Assembly (NCBI GenBank): GCA_026986085.1 | Contig: JALSPE010000073.1 | Span: 1-12,147 of the forward strand | Reading direction: 5' to 3' | DNA length: 12,147 bases | Origin: Campylobacteraceae bacterium | GTDB taxonomy: Bacteria; Campylobacterota; Campylobacteria; Campylobacterales; Sulfurovaceae | In this document: in pieces, positions 1-7,235 of the stretch | Layout: each line of letters opens with the position of its first letter | How positions within the stretch are numbered: position 1 is the first letter of the stretch | Translations under genes and position numbers: made by a program | The notes under the pieces: generated by a model | Told to the model about the DNA's origin: nothing | What the model saw: the letters and a program-made list of their open reading frames with translations, nothing else | The model's database searches: none

Positions 1-245
1 GTAATTTTAAACTCTTCGAAAAACTCTATAATACATGCATTATCATAAATTTTACTAATTTAATTGTTGTGACAGTTTGTGAAGATTAGTATATCTCAAT
101 GAATAATTAAGATATAAAAATATTTCATAATGTAATATTTTTGTTAAATTATATTACATTATTCAATATTTTGTGGCTAATGTTTAGATTATCTTAGTTT
201 TCGCACTTAAACAATAACAATCTAGGTATGAAATCTATATAATTT
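1..245. other. Gene-free AT-rich stretch downstream of the minus-strand transglycosylase
   Basis: I see no credible coding sequence here on either strand. The notable content is two adjacent inverted repeats: a short one (arms 90-96 and 110-116) and a long one (arms 117-137 and 152-172), listed separately. The rest is AT-rich with no recognisable motif. It lies 3' of the minus-strand gene that ends at 246, and the neighbour to the left is outside the window. Confidence 0.6.
90..172 (-). terminator. Two adjacent inverted repeats, possible terminator of the transglycosylase gene
   Basis: The long repeat has arms 117-137 and 152-172. They are complementary at 19 of 21 positions, with an uninterrupted 11-bp core (ATAATGTAATA against TATTACATTAT) and a 14-nt loop at 138-151. 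The short repeat pairs TATATCT (90-96) with AGATATA (110-116) around a 13-nt loop. On the minus strand the long hairpin comes about 75 nt after the stop codon at 246 and its distal arm ends in a run of T, which suits termination. The stems are almost entirely A/T, so a protein-binding palindrome or a terminator for an unseen gene on the left are alternatives. Confidence 0.4.
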
Positions 246-1205
246 TTACTCTTTGCTCTTTAGGGCTCTATAGTATAACCCTATGCTTGTGGCGTATTGT
301 TTACTTGCGTTGTATCTTGTTATAACTCTATAGTTATGATTACCTAAATATACATCATAATTACTCTTATCTTTTAATCTAATATAGTATGCTTTTGTAG
401 AGTTCCACCAAGAGGGAGCATAGATGCCGTATTGATTTAGAGTATATAGGTTATATAAGCTTCTGTAGCCACTTCTTAAATTTAGATATCTGTTGCCATT
501 AACTTTTGCTTTTGCGACTGGTTGTAGGTTGTTTATCCATCTTTGACGGCTTAAAAATTTGGCTATTGAGCCTATGCAGTCTGCCATGGAGTTTGGGTCT
601 CTTTTGCCGTCTCTATCTAAATCTACACCAAATTTTAGATAGATTGAGGGAACTTGTTGAACGCAACCCATAGCCCCTGCAAATGAGCCTTTTACTTTTA
701 GTGGATTTAGATGCTCTTTTCTTGTTAAGATTAAAAATTTCTCTAGCTGGGATTTGAAGAATCTCTGTTTTCTGTTTTTGTTAAAGCTAAGAGTTACCAA
801 AGAGTCCCATACGCTGTATTCTCCACCATATAGTCCAAATTTGCTCTCTACTCGAATAAAAGATGTAATTATCTCTTTTTCTACGCCATAGAGGGCTTTG
901 GCTCTTTTTAGTGAACGACTGTTCTTTCTCATAAATTGACGACCTAACTCTATACTCTCAGGAATTAAAATTTTTCTTTTATATCTGCTCCAGCTATAAT
1001 CTGTTGCTCCTTTTAGTGTGCCGTTGTAGCGGTTTAATACACCTTGTAGGTGGTTTGCATTCTCTAAAAGATTTTTAATATAATTTTTATTAAAACCATA
1101 TTTTATGTGCATTTTATTTATGAATTTTTTGGCTTGTGGAGAGTTGGCATAGTTAAATGAGTATAGATAAAATGGTAACAAAAGTATAATAAGTGTAGCT
1201 TTCAT
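246..1205 (-). CDS. MltB-type (GH103, SLT_2) lytic murein transglycosylase, 319 aa
   Basis: Predicted to cleave the MurNAc-GlcNAc bond of peptidoglycan and leave 1,6-anhydro ends, acting in the periplasm. The family call rests on FIRVESKFG with the presumed catalytic acid Glu120, the following SLVTLSF segment, the KGSFAGAMGCVQQVPS block, and a DxDxDG calcium loop at about 195-200, as in the EF-hand of E. coli Slt35/MltB. I chose the ATG at 1205 because it gives a clean signal peptide (MKATLIILLLPFYLYSF) and has AAAGG at suitable spacing. An upstream in-frame ATG at 1241 would add 12 residues with a poor leader. There is no lipobox cysteine, so it is probably a soluble periplasmic protein rather than a lipoprotein like E. 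coli MltB. It is transcribed divergently from pal. Confidence 0.85.
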   Translation of the reverse strand: MKATLIILLLPFYLYSFNYANSPQAKKFINKMHIKYGFNKNYIKNLLENANHLQGVLNRYNGTLKGATDYSWSRYKRKILIPESIELGRQFMRKNSRSLKRAKALYGVEKEIITSFIRVESKFGLYGGEYSVWDSLVTLSFNKNRKQRFFKSQLEKFLILTRKEHLNPLKVKGSFAGAMGCVQQVPSIYLKFGVDLDRDGKRDPNSMADCIGSIAKFLSRQRWINNLQPVAKAKVNGNRYLNLRSGYRSLYNLYTLNQYGIYAPSWWNSTKAYYIRLKDKSNYDVYLGNHNYRVITRYNASKQYATSIGLYYRALKSKE

Positions 1206-1305
1206 GGGTAAACCTTTAAATATTTTATAGAAGTATATCAAAAAATTGTATAACTTTTCATATTTTATGATATAATAATTTTTAGAATATTATTTAGGAG
1301 TTAAA
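1206..1305. promoter_or_regulatory. Divergent promoter region between the transglycosylase gene and pal
   Basis: Both flanking genes must be read out of these 100 bp. Towards pal there is an extended -10 (TGATATAAT, 1268-1276), an AGGAG ribosome site at 1296-1300, and ATG at 1306. On the minus strand TGATATACT (1240-1232) is a weaker -10 candidate upstream of the AAAGG site. No clear -35 boxes are seen, as is usual for sigma-70 promoters in Campylobacterota. Confidence 0.4.
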
Positions 1306-1905
1306 ATGAGTAGATTTTTATTGATAGCTGTTGCAGGTTTTTCTCTTTTTTTTAGTGGATGTAGTAAAAAGATGCCAGTTGCGCTACCTACATCTCATAC
1401 AGGTAATACAGTTGTAAATGGAGACACTATTCCAGCAAATGCTGTAAATGTTGGTTCTATTGGTGATGGAGTTAATGGTAGTGGTGGCGCTGTTAATAGT
1501 AGCAGTAATGGTTTTAAAAAGGGTGCTGTAAGTTCAAATGGTAAATATTTAGGGGCTGATGGTGTTAGCAAAAGTGGATATAAGTTGTTATACTTTGCAA
1601 GTGATTCATATACCCTAGATGATGACCAAATTAATAGATTAATGAGTGATTTACCTAAAATAAAAGAAAAAGTGGCTCAAGGGAAAGTTCTTGTAGAGGG
1701 AAATTGTGATGAGTTTGGAACAGATGAGTATAATCATGCTCTAGGTTTAAAGAGAGCAAAAACTGTTAAGAGTTTATTAGTAAATGCAGGTATTGATGCA
1801 TCTAAGATAGATACTGTAAGTTATGGAGAGAGTAACCCAACTTGCACAATAGATAAACCAGCTTGTCATGCGAAAAATCGTAGAGTTGAGATAAATAATC
1901 TTTAA
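1306..1905 (+). CDS. pal: Peptidoglycan-associated outer-membrane lipoprotein Pal, 199 aa
   Basis: Pal tethers the outer membrane to peptidoglycan and is the outer-membrane end of the Tol-Pal constriction system. A lipoprotein signal ends in the lipobox FFSGC, so Cys19 would be lipidated. Residues about 28-90 are a Gly/Ser/Asn-rich flexible linker. Residues about 93-199 form an OmpA-like peptidoglycan-binding domain: LLYFASDSYTL, the diaminopimelate-binding signature around GNCDEFGTDEYNHALGLKRA (residues 132-151), YGESNP and KNRRVEI. Cys170 and Cys177 near the C-terminus could form a disulfide. The start has AGGAG 6 nt upstream. tolB, often the upstream partner, is not adjacent here. A hairpin overlaps the stop codon. 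The OmpA-like domain also occurs in other lipoproteins, but length and layout favour Pal. Confidence 0.88.
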   Translation: MSRFLLIAVAGFSLFFSGCSKKMPVALPTSHTGNTVVNGDTIPANAVNVGSIGDGVNGSGGAVNSSSNGFKKGAVSSNGKYLGADGVSKSGYKLLYFASDSYTLDDDQINRLMSDLPKIKEKVAQGKVLVEGNCDEFGTDEYNHALGLKRAKTVKSLLVNAGIDASKIDTVSYGESNPTCTIDKPACHAKNRRVEINNL

Positions 1906-1931
1906 GAGCTTCTCTTCTGGCTCTTAATTTT
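1902..1931 (+). terminator. Hairpin overlapping the pal stop codon
   Basis: TTAAGAGC (1902-1909) pairs perfectly with GCTCTTAA (1920-1927) around a 10-nt loop and is followed by TTTT (1928-1931). The pal stop codon TAA (1903-1905) lies inside the stem. This resembles a weak Rho-independent terminator; the short T run suggests some read-through into rsmA, which starts 18 nt further on. Confidence 0.5.
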
Positions 1932-1948
1932 AAGTTAATTTAAGTAAA

Positions 1949-2770
1949 ATGTATAAGAATTTAGGGAGTAATCTTGCAGAGATTGCAGATAAAAAGTTTG
2001 GTCAAAACTTTTTAAAAGATAGCTCAGTTTTATCAAAAATCATCGAATCGATTCCCAATGATGGATTACCCATTGTAGAGATTGGGCCTGGCTTAGGTGA
2101 TTTAACTAGACAACTTCTAAATGTTGGGCGTGTTAGAGCATATGAGGTAGATAAACGGCTATGTGAATATCTAAAGAGTGAGTTTAAAGAGGCTATTGAA
2201 GATGGCAATTTAGAGCTTATTTGCAAAGATATTTTATCAGAGGATGGTAGTTTGTGTGAGGGAAGTTACTCGTTAATTGCAAATTTACCATACTACATAG
2301 CTACAAAAATAGTTTTAAATGCATTGCATGATAGTAACTGTAAAAGAGTTATGGTTATGGTTCAAAAAGAGGTTGCAAATAAGTTTGCTGCTAAAGTTGG
2401 CGATAGAGATTATAGCTCTTTAGCAATTTTGGCACAATCTGTTGGCAAAGCAGAGATACTCTTTGATGTTCCACCAGAAGCTTTTGTTCCACAACCAAAG
2501 GTTACTTCGGCAATTTTATATATTGAGAAGAGTAGCTCCTTAGATGATTTGGAGTTTGAACACTTTTTAAAAGTTGCAACAAAACAGCCAAGAAAAAGAG
2601 TATTTAAAAATTTATCTACTAAATATGACAAAAATTTGCTAAGTGAGATATTTGAGAAATTAAATATTAAAAAAGATGCAAGAGTTCACGAATTGGATTT
2701 GTCTATACATCATCATCTATATAAAGAATTAAAGGATATATTAGATGAGTCAAGAAGAAAAAAGAGATAA
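1949..2770 (+). CDS. rsmA: 16S rRNA (A1518/A1519-N6) dimethyltransferase RsmA (KsgA), 273 aa
   Basis: Uses S-adenosylmethionine to dimethylate two adjacent adenines in the 3'-terminal helix of 16S rRNA during late 30S assembly. It has the full Rossmann methyltransferase pattern: FGQNFL (17-22), the SAM-binding EIGPGLG (44-50), acidic Glu66 in AYEVDKRL, Asp94, the NLPYY motif (112-116) in place of NPPY, and a C-terminal small helical domain. FVPQPKVTSAIL is also typical. The ATG at 1949 lacks a strong ribosome site; AGGGAG occurs just inside it (1963-1968) but no normal in-frame start follows, so the first few residues are uncertain. It heads the tight run, and its end overlaps rnj by 26 nt. 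Confidence 0.93.
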   Translation: MYKNLGSNLAEIADKKFGQNFLKDSSVLSKIIESIPNDGLPIVEIGPGLGDLTRQLLNVGRVRAYEVDKRLCEYLKSEFKEAIEDGNLELICKDILSEDGSLCEGSYSLIANLPYYIATKIVLNALHDSNCKRVMVMVQKEVANKFAAKVGDRDYSSLAILAQSVGKAEILFDVPPEAFVPQPKVTSAILYIEKSSSLDDLEFEHFLKVATKQPRKRVFKNLSTKYDKNLLSEIFEKLNIKKDARVHELDLSIHHHLYKELKDILDESRRKKR

Positions 2771-4844
2771 TAGTAGTGTAAATAAAGAGAGTTCAAAGCC
2801 AAGAGAGAGAGCTAAGAATCCATTTAGAAATAGGAATAAAGAGAATTCAAGTAGCAAACCTGCGCAAACTACTACAAAAGCCAAGAGTGCTCAAGAGAGT
2901 CAAAAGAGCGATAAAGCAACTACTGCTTCTAATAGTAATAAAAGTTTTAACAAAAATAGAAACTCTAGCGGAGCAAACAGAAATAGAAGAAGCAATCAAA
3001 ATAGAAATTCTAACCAATCAAACAGAAGTAACAGTAATAGAAATAGCCAAAACAGGAGCCAGAGAGGCTCTAAAAGAATTAAGATAGATAATACAGTTCC
3101 TGAAGAGATGAAAAAGGCTATTATTGAGAGCGAGAGAACTCAAAAGGCTAGAATGGAGCCTTGGAGACAGATTAATATGGCTAGTAAAGGTAAAGTTAGA
3201 TTTACTCCACTTGGTGGGCTAGGTGAAATTGGTGGAAATATTGCAGTTTTAGAGACTGAGACAACAGCTATTATTATTGATGTTGGTATGAGCTTTCCAG
3301 ATGAGACGATGCATGGAGTTGATATTTTAGTGCCAGACTTTAGCTACCTACACGCTATTAAAGATAAGATAAAAGCAATTGTAATAACACATGGGCATGA
3401 AGATCATATTGGTGCAATTGCTTATTTATTTAAAGAGTTGAAGTTTCCTATTTATGCAACACCACTTGCATTAGCGATGATTGGAAATAAGTTTGATGAA
3501 CATAGATTAACAGCCGATAAAAAATATTTTAGGTATGTTATAAAAAGAGAGATTTATGAAATTGGAGATATGAAGATAGAGTGGCTACACAATACCCACT
3601 CTATTGTAGATGCATGCTCTTTGGCAATTGAGACACCAGCTGGAATTTTAATGCATACAGCTGATTTTAAGATAGATCATACTCCTGTTGATGGATATAC
3701 TATGGATCTTCATAGATGGGCGCATTATGGGGAGAAGGGGGTATTGTGTCTATTCTCTGACTCTACAAACTCTCACTCTCCGGGCTTTACTAAGAGTGAA
3801 ATGGTTGTAGGTAAGACATTTGATGAGTTGTTTGAAAAGGCAAATGGAAGAGTTATAATGTCCACCTTTTCATCTAATGTTCACAGAATCTATCAAGCTA
3901 TGGAGAGAGGTGTAAGGCATGGGCGTAAAATTTGTGTAATTGGGCGTTCTATGGAGAGAAATATAGAGACAACAAGACGCTTAGGCTATATAGATATAGG
4001 TGAAGAGCACTTTATTGATGCGCATGAAGTTAATAGATATAATGATGATGAGATTTTGGTTGTAACAACAGGTAGCCAAGGTGAGACTATGGCAGCTCTT
4101 AGTCGTATGGCAACAGATGAGCATAGACATATTAAATTAAAGCCATCTGATACCGTTATAATTAGTGCGAGTGCAATTCCTGGAAATGAAGCTAGTGTTT
4201 CAAAATTGATGAACCTTTTGTTAAAGAGTGGGGTTACTGTTAGATATAAAGAGTTTAGCGATATTCATGTATCTGGACATGCATCGCAAGAGGAGCAAAA
4301 GCTTATTTTAAGACTTGCTCAACCAAAATTCTTCTTGCCTGTGCATGGAGAGTATAACCATATTGCAGCACATGCAAGAACAGCAGTAGCTTGTGGTGTT
4401 GATGAGAGAAATATTTTACTAATGAGTGATGGAGACCAAGTTGAGATAACTACAAAGTATCTTAAAAAGGTTAAAACTGTAAAGACTGGTAAGAGATATA
4501 TTGATAACCAAAGTAATAAAGAGATTTTTTCAGAAGTTGTTAGTGATAGACAAAAATTGGCTACTGAGGGTATTGTAAATATAATTGTTCAAATAGATGC
4601 TCAAAAGGGTGCAATGGCTAGTAAGCCTGTAGTTGTAGCTCATGGGTTAGTCTCTAGCAAAGATAATGAGAAACTGGAGAAGTCAATTATAGATTTATTA
4701 GATAAGCACTTTGCAACTAGCTCTATAGACAAGAGTGGAAACCCTAAAGTTATAGAAGATGATATTAGAAATATTGTTAGAAAATATATTACTAAACAGT
4801 ATAAGGGTTATCCATTTATAATTCCTACAGTATTTTTGGTATAG
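2745..4844 (+). CDS. rnj: Ribonuclease J with a long basic N-terminal extension, 699 aa
   Basis: A beta-CASP metallo-beta-lactamase ribonuclease with 5'-3' exonuclease and endonuclease activity, the main mRNA-decay and rRNA-processing nuclease in bacteria lacking RNase E. The core starts near residue 150 (VRFTPLGGLGEIGGN). Metal ligands and signatures are HGHEDH (216-221), HNTHSIVD (282-289), HTADFK with Asp307, SDSTNSHSPG (338-347), GSQGE (443-447), HVSGHAS (508-514) and PVHGEYNH (532-539). Residues 1 to about 148 are low complexity, rich in Asn, Ser, Arg, Lys and Gln, and look disordered. Helicobacter RNase J has a comparable extension of about 130 residues. The ATG lies inside rsmA, with AAGGA upstream. 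The C-terminal domain appears complete. Confidence 0.93.
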   Translation: MSQEEKRDNSSVNKESSKPRERAKNPFRNRNKENSSSKPAQTTTKAKSAQESQKSDKATTASNSNKSFNKNRNSSGANRNRRSNQNRNSNQSNRSNSNRNSQNRSQRGSKRIKIDNTVPEEMKKAIIESERTQKARMEPWRQINMASKGKVRFTPLGGLGEIGGNIAVLETETTAIIIDVGMSFPDETMHGVDILVPDFSYLHAIKDKIKAIVITHGHEDHIGAIAYLFKELKFPIYATPLALAMIGNKFDEHRLTADKKYFRYVIKREIYEIGDMKIEWLHNTHSIVDACSLAIETPAGILMHTADFKIDHTPVDGYTMDLHRWAHYGEKGVLCLFSDSTNSHSPGFTKSEMVVGKTFDELFEKANGRVIMSTFSSNVHRIYQAMERGVRHGRKICVIGRSMERNIETTRRLGYIDIGEEHFIDAHEVNRYNDDEILVVTTGSQGETMAALSRMATDEHRHIKLKPSDTVIISASAIPGNEASVSKLMNLLLKSGVTVRYKEFSDIHVSGHASQEEQKLILRLAQPKFFLPVHGEYNHIAAHARTAVACGVDERNILLMSDGDQVEITTKYLKKVKTVKTGKRYIDNQSNKEIFSEVVSDRQKLATEGIVNIIVQIDAQKGAMASKPVVVAHGLVSSKDNEKLEKSIIDLLDKHFATSSIDKSGNPKVIEDDIRNIVRKYITKQYKGYPFIIPTVFLV

Positions 4845-4849
4845 AGTTT

Positions 4850-5824
4850 ATGAAGCCAAGTGATTTTGCAAAAGAGACACTAAAGATAGAAGCAGATGCA
4901 CTGCTGAGCTCTTGCAATAGGGTTGGAGATGGTTTTGATAAAGCTGTTGAATTAATTTTACAACTTAGGGGTAAATTGGTTGTTATTGGGGTTGGTAAGT
5001 CGGGACATATTGGCTCTAAAATTGCAGCAACTTTGGCAAGTACGGGAACTAGCAGCTTCTTTTTGCACCCAGCAGAGGCAATGCATGGCGATTTAGGTAT
5101 GATTGGTAAAGATGATGGGGTTTTGGCAATTAGCTATAGTGGGGAGAGTGAAGAGCTTACTAATTTACTACCCCATATTAAAAATTTTAATATTCCAATT
5201 GTTGGAATGAGTCGCTCAATCAATTCTACTTTAGCTAAATTTAGTGATACTCATATAGATATTAGTGTAGAAAGAGAGGCTTGTCCTTTGGGGATTGCTC
5301 CAACTTCTAGCACAACTTTAACTCTGGCTTTAGGCGATGCTTTGGCAGTTGCTTTAATGAAGATTAGAGGCTTTGAGAGAGAGGATTTTGCCAAGTTCCA
5401 CCCAGCAGGGGCGCTTGGCAAAAGGCTCTATTTAAAAGCTGAACACTTTTTGATAGATAAAGAGTCAATTCCTAGAGTGGATTTGAATATATCTTTAAAA
5501 GATGCTATTATACCTATGACAAAGGCAAGATTAGGGAATGTTGTAGTAGAAGATAGAGGAAAGGTTGTTGGTATATTTAGTGATGGGGATTTACGAAGAG
5601 CAATGTTAAGAGATGATTTTGATTTTAACTCTCCTATTAGCCGATATATGACAAAGGAGCCATTTACAATAGAAGATGCATCAATATTGGCTGTAGATGC
5701 GCTTAGAGTTATAGAGCAGATGAGGTTTCAATTGTTGCTTGTTGTCTCGAAAGATAGAGAGTTAATAGGGGCAATTCATATACATGATTTAATAAAGGCG
5801 GGGGTAGAGAGTGAGGATAAATAA
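4850..5824 (+). CDS. kdsD: Arabinose-5-phosphate isomerase KdsD/KpsF, 324 aa
   Basis: Interconverts D-ribulose 5-phosphate and D-arabinose 5-phosphate, the first step towards Kdo for lipopolysaccharide. An N-terminal SIS domain (about 30-170) carries GVGKSGHIGSKIA, HPAEAMHGDLGM and SYSGESEE; two CBS domains follow (about 205-320). Lys50, Glu102, Glu143 and His184 fall at a constant offset of nine from the E. coli KdsD catalytic residues as I recall them (Lys59, Glu111, Glu152, His193), so the site looks intact. It starts 5 nt after rnj and overlaps the next gene by 14 nt, so translation is probably coupled. KpsF, the capsule-linked paralogue, has the same architecture; no capsule genes are nearby, so the general Kdo enzyme is more likely. 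Confidence 0.92.
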   Translation: MKPSDFAKETLKIEADALLSSCNRVGDGFDKAVELILQLRGKLVVIGVGKSGHIGSKIAATLASTGTSSFFLHPAEAMHGDLGMIGKDDGVLAISYSGESEELTNLLPHIKNFNIPIVGMSRSINSTLAKFSDTHIDISVEREACPLGIAPTSSTTLTLALGDALAVALMKIRGFEREDFAKFHPAGALGKRLYLKAEHFLIDKESIPRVDLNISLKDAIIPMTKARLGNVVVEDRGKVVGIFSDGDLRRAMLRDDFDFNSPISRYMTKEPFTIEDASILAVDALRVIEQMRFQLLLVVSKDRELIGAIHIHDLIKAGVESEDK

Positions 5825-6596
5825 GTTTATATCGCACAATACAAAATATTCAAGACGCGAAGCAGATAGGCTAATAGAAGAGGGTAAAGTAAATATAAAT
5901 AGAGCAGTTATAAAAGATTTTGGGTATATTGTTCAAAAAGATGATAGGGTCTTTTTAAATGGAAAAGAGATACAAAGAAAGGGTGCACAAGAGCTTACTA
6001 TGGTTGTTTATAATAAACCAAAAGGCTCTTTGGTAACAAAAAAAGATGATAGGGGAAGAACTACAATTTATCATTTGTTGCCTGGAAAATTTAGGCACTT
6101 TATGCCTGTTGGAAGGCTTGATTTTGCAAGTGAGGGGCTTTTGCTACTAACAGATAATGTAACAGTTGCTACAAAGTTAATGGAGAGCAAGTTAGCTAGA
6201 ACTTATAATATTAAGATAGATAAAAAAGTAACTGAAGAGATGATAGAGGCTGCAAGAAGAGGCTTAAACCTAGAAGATGCAACAGCAGGTGGTCATGAGA
6301 GTAGCAAGATAAAGTCTATGGAGTTTGCACCATTTTTAGATTTTGCAATAAGAGGAGAGAGCGATAAATTTAGTAAACTCAGAGTTACTATAAATGAGGG
6401 TAAAAATAGAGAGTTAAGACGCTTTTTTGCGCACTTTGGGGCAAATATTTTAGATTTAAAAAGGGTTGCCTATGGTTTTATAGAGTTAAATAACTTGCCA
6501 GAGAATAAGACAAGATTTTTAACTACAAAAGAGTATGAAACTCTACATAAATATCTAAAGGGGGAGATAGATGAAAACGGTAAAACTATCAACTAA
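5811..6596 (+). CDS. RluB/RsuA-family rRNA pseudouridine synthase, 261 aa
   Basis: Isomerises a uridine in rRNA to pseudouridine. An N-terminal S4 RNA-binding domain (about 1-60, MRINKFISHNTKYSRREADR) is followed by the synthase domain. The catalytic motif is GRLDFASEGLLLLTDN, with Asp104 as nucleophile; most relatives have Thr where Ser107 stands. GKNRELRRFF near residues 200-210 is the other family signature. The S4 domain with this core fits RluB (23S U2605) best, but RsuA, RluE and RluF cannot be excluded by eye. The start is GTG at 5811, inside kdsD, preceded by a G-rich stretch (GGCGGGGG, 5798-5805). Its last 26 nt overlap yjbQ. Confidence 0.88.
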   Translation: MRINKFISHNTKYSRREADRLIEEGKVNINRAVIKDFGYIVQKDDRVFLNGKEIQRKGAQELTMVVYNKPKGSLVTKKDDRGRTTIYHLLPGKFRHFMPVGRLDFASEGLLLLTDNVTVATKLMESKLARTYNIKIDKKVTEEMIEAARRGLNLEDATAGGHESSKIKSMEFAPFLDFAIRGESDKFSKLRVTINEGKNRELRRFFAHFGANILDLKRVAYGFIELNNLPENKTRFLTTKEYETLHKYLKGEIDENGKTIN

Positions 6597-6960
6597 ATAT
6601 AAAACAGAGATGATTGATATTACAGAGTTTGTAAAAGATGAAGTTATAAAGCTAGGAGTTACAAATGGCTTATGCACGGTATTTTGTTCTCATACAACTG
6701 CATCTATACTATTTTTTGAGAATCAAGACCCAACTCTCAGAAGAGACTTTTTGGCAAGTTTGAGTCATATAGCACCTACAGATGCAATGTATGCAAGTGG
6801 AGATGGCAATGCCTCGGCACATATTAAATCGGCACTTTGTGGACAAAGAGTTGTTTTGCCTGTAGTGAATGGGCAACTATTTTTAGGAGAGTGGCAAGGG
6901 ATATTTTTTTGTGAATTTGATGGACCAAGAGAAAGAGAGTATCATATTCAAGTGATATAA
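6571..6960 (+). CDS. yjbQ: YjbQ / UPF0047 family protein, 129 aa
   Basis: A small single-domain protein of the YjbQ family, widespread but of uncertain physiological role. Some members show weak thiamin-phosphate synthase activity in vitro, which I would not take as the function here. Signatures are CTVFCSHTTASILFFEN (35-51, His41), GDGNASAHIKSAL (77-89, His84), GQLFLGEWQGIFFCEFDGPR (101-120) and the closing Val-Ile strand; the conserved histidines and ExDGPR look like a ligand or metal pocket. Full length for the family. ATG at 6571 lies within the preceding gene and has GGGGGAG upstream, indicating translational coupling. The stop codon's last base is the first base of the long inverted repeat that follows, so transcripts of this run probably end in or near that structure. 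Confidence 0.88.
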   Translation: MKTVKLSTKYKTEMIDITEFVKDEVIKLGVTNGLCTVFCSHTTASILFFENQDPTLRRDFLASLSHIAPTDAMYASGDGNASAHIKSALCGQRVVLPVVNGQLFLGEWQGIFFCEFDGPREREYHIQVI

Positions 6961-7226
6961 ACCTGAGTTCGACGGAGTATCATAGCCACAGCTTTACAAG
7001 GTTAATCTTTGGCTAAATTAAATTTTTGCAGGAGTTTCGTGTTAATTCAAAAAAATTTGAATCGGCATAAGGGAAACCTTGCAAAGCCCAAAGGGAAGCC
7101 AAATAATACACAATCTTTCTTAAATAAAATTCTTGAATTACCTACGGGTAGTCCTGCGAATTTGATTTAAAAAACCTTATGTATTCTTTGGCTTCTGTGG
7201 CTACGATACTCCGTCGAACTCAGGTT
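6960..7226. repeat. Palindromic three-armed element with 32-bp terminal inverted repeats (MITE-like or structured RNA)
   Basis: The terminal arms 6960-6991 and 7195-7226 are complementary at 31 of 32 positions (mismatch at 6982/7204). Inside, 6991-7003 pairs with 7075-7087 (12 of 13), with an inner hairpin around 7045-7062 (ATTCAAA/TTTGAAT). Separately, 7095-7109 pairs with 7181-7195 (14 of 15), then 7120-7132 with 7158-7170 (12 of 13), capped by TACC/GGTA (7139-7150). The transcript or extruded DNA could thus form a closing stem with two long arms. The left half also resembles the reverse complement of the right half (for example GCAGGA near 7028 and TCCTGC near 7151), so a single long hairpin is an alternative fold. 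No open reading frame of note lies inside and no clear target-site duplication flanks it. A T8 run follows at 7236-7243. Confidence 0.8.
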
Positions 7227-7235
7227 GTAAGTTCA

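Noticed and set aside
1971..1984. Alternative downstream start of rsmA after AGGGAG (1963-1968)
   Set aside because: The TTG at 1974 is out of frame and the in-frame codon at usable distance is ATT, a very rare start; the ATG at 1949 is kept with reservation.
2887..3087. Open reading frame of 66 codons in another frame inside the rnj extension
   Set aside because: It arises from the repetitive AAY/AGR codons of the low-complexity extension, has no ribosome site, and is fully inside rnj.
6960..7226. Insertion sequence, retron, CRISPR or integron attC site at the palindrome
   Set aside because: There is no transposase or reverse transcriptase in the window, no spaced direct repeats, no obvious target duplication, and it is longer than typical attC sites and lacks clear core sites.
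6960..7226. tRNA or other standard RNA gene, prompted by GTTCGA near the ends
   Set aside because: The GTTCGA stretch is part of the long terminal stem and no cloverleaf, anticodon arm or acceptor stem of tRNA size can be drawn.
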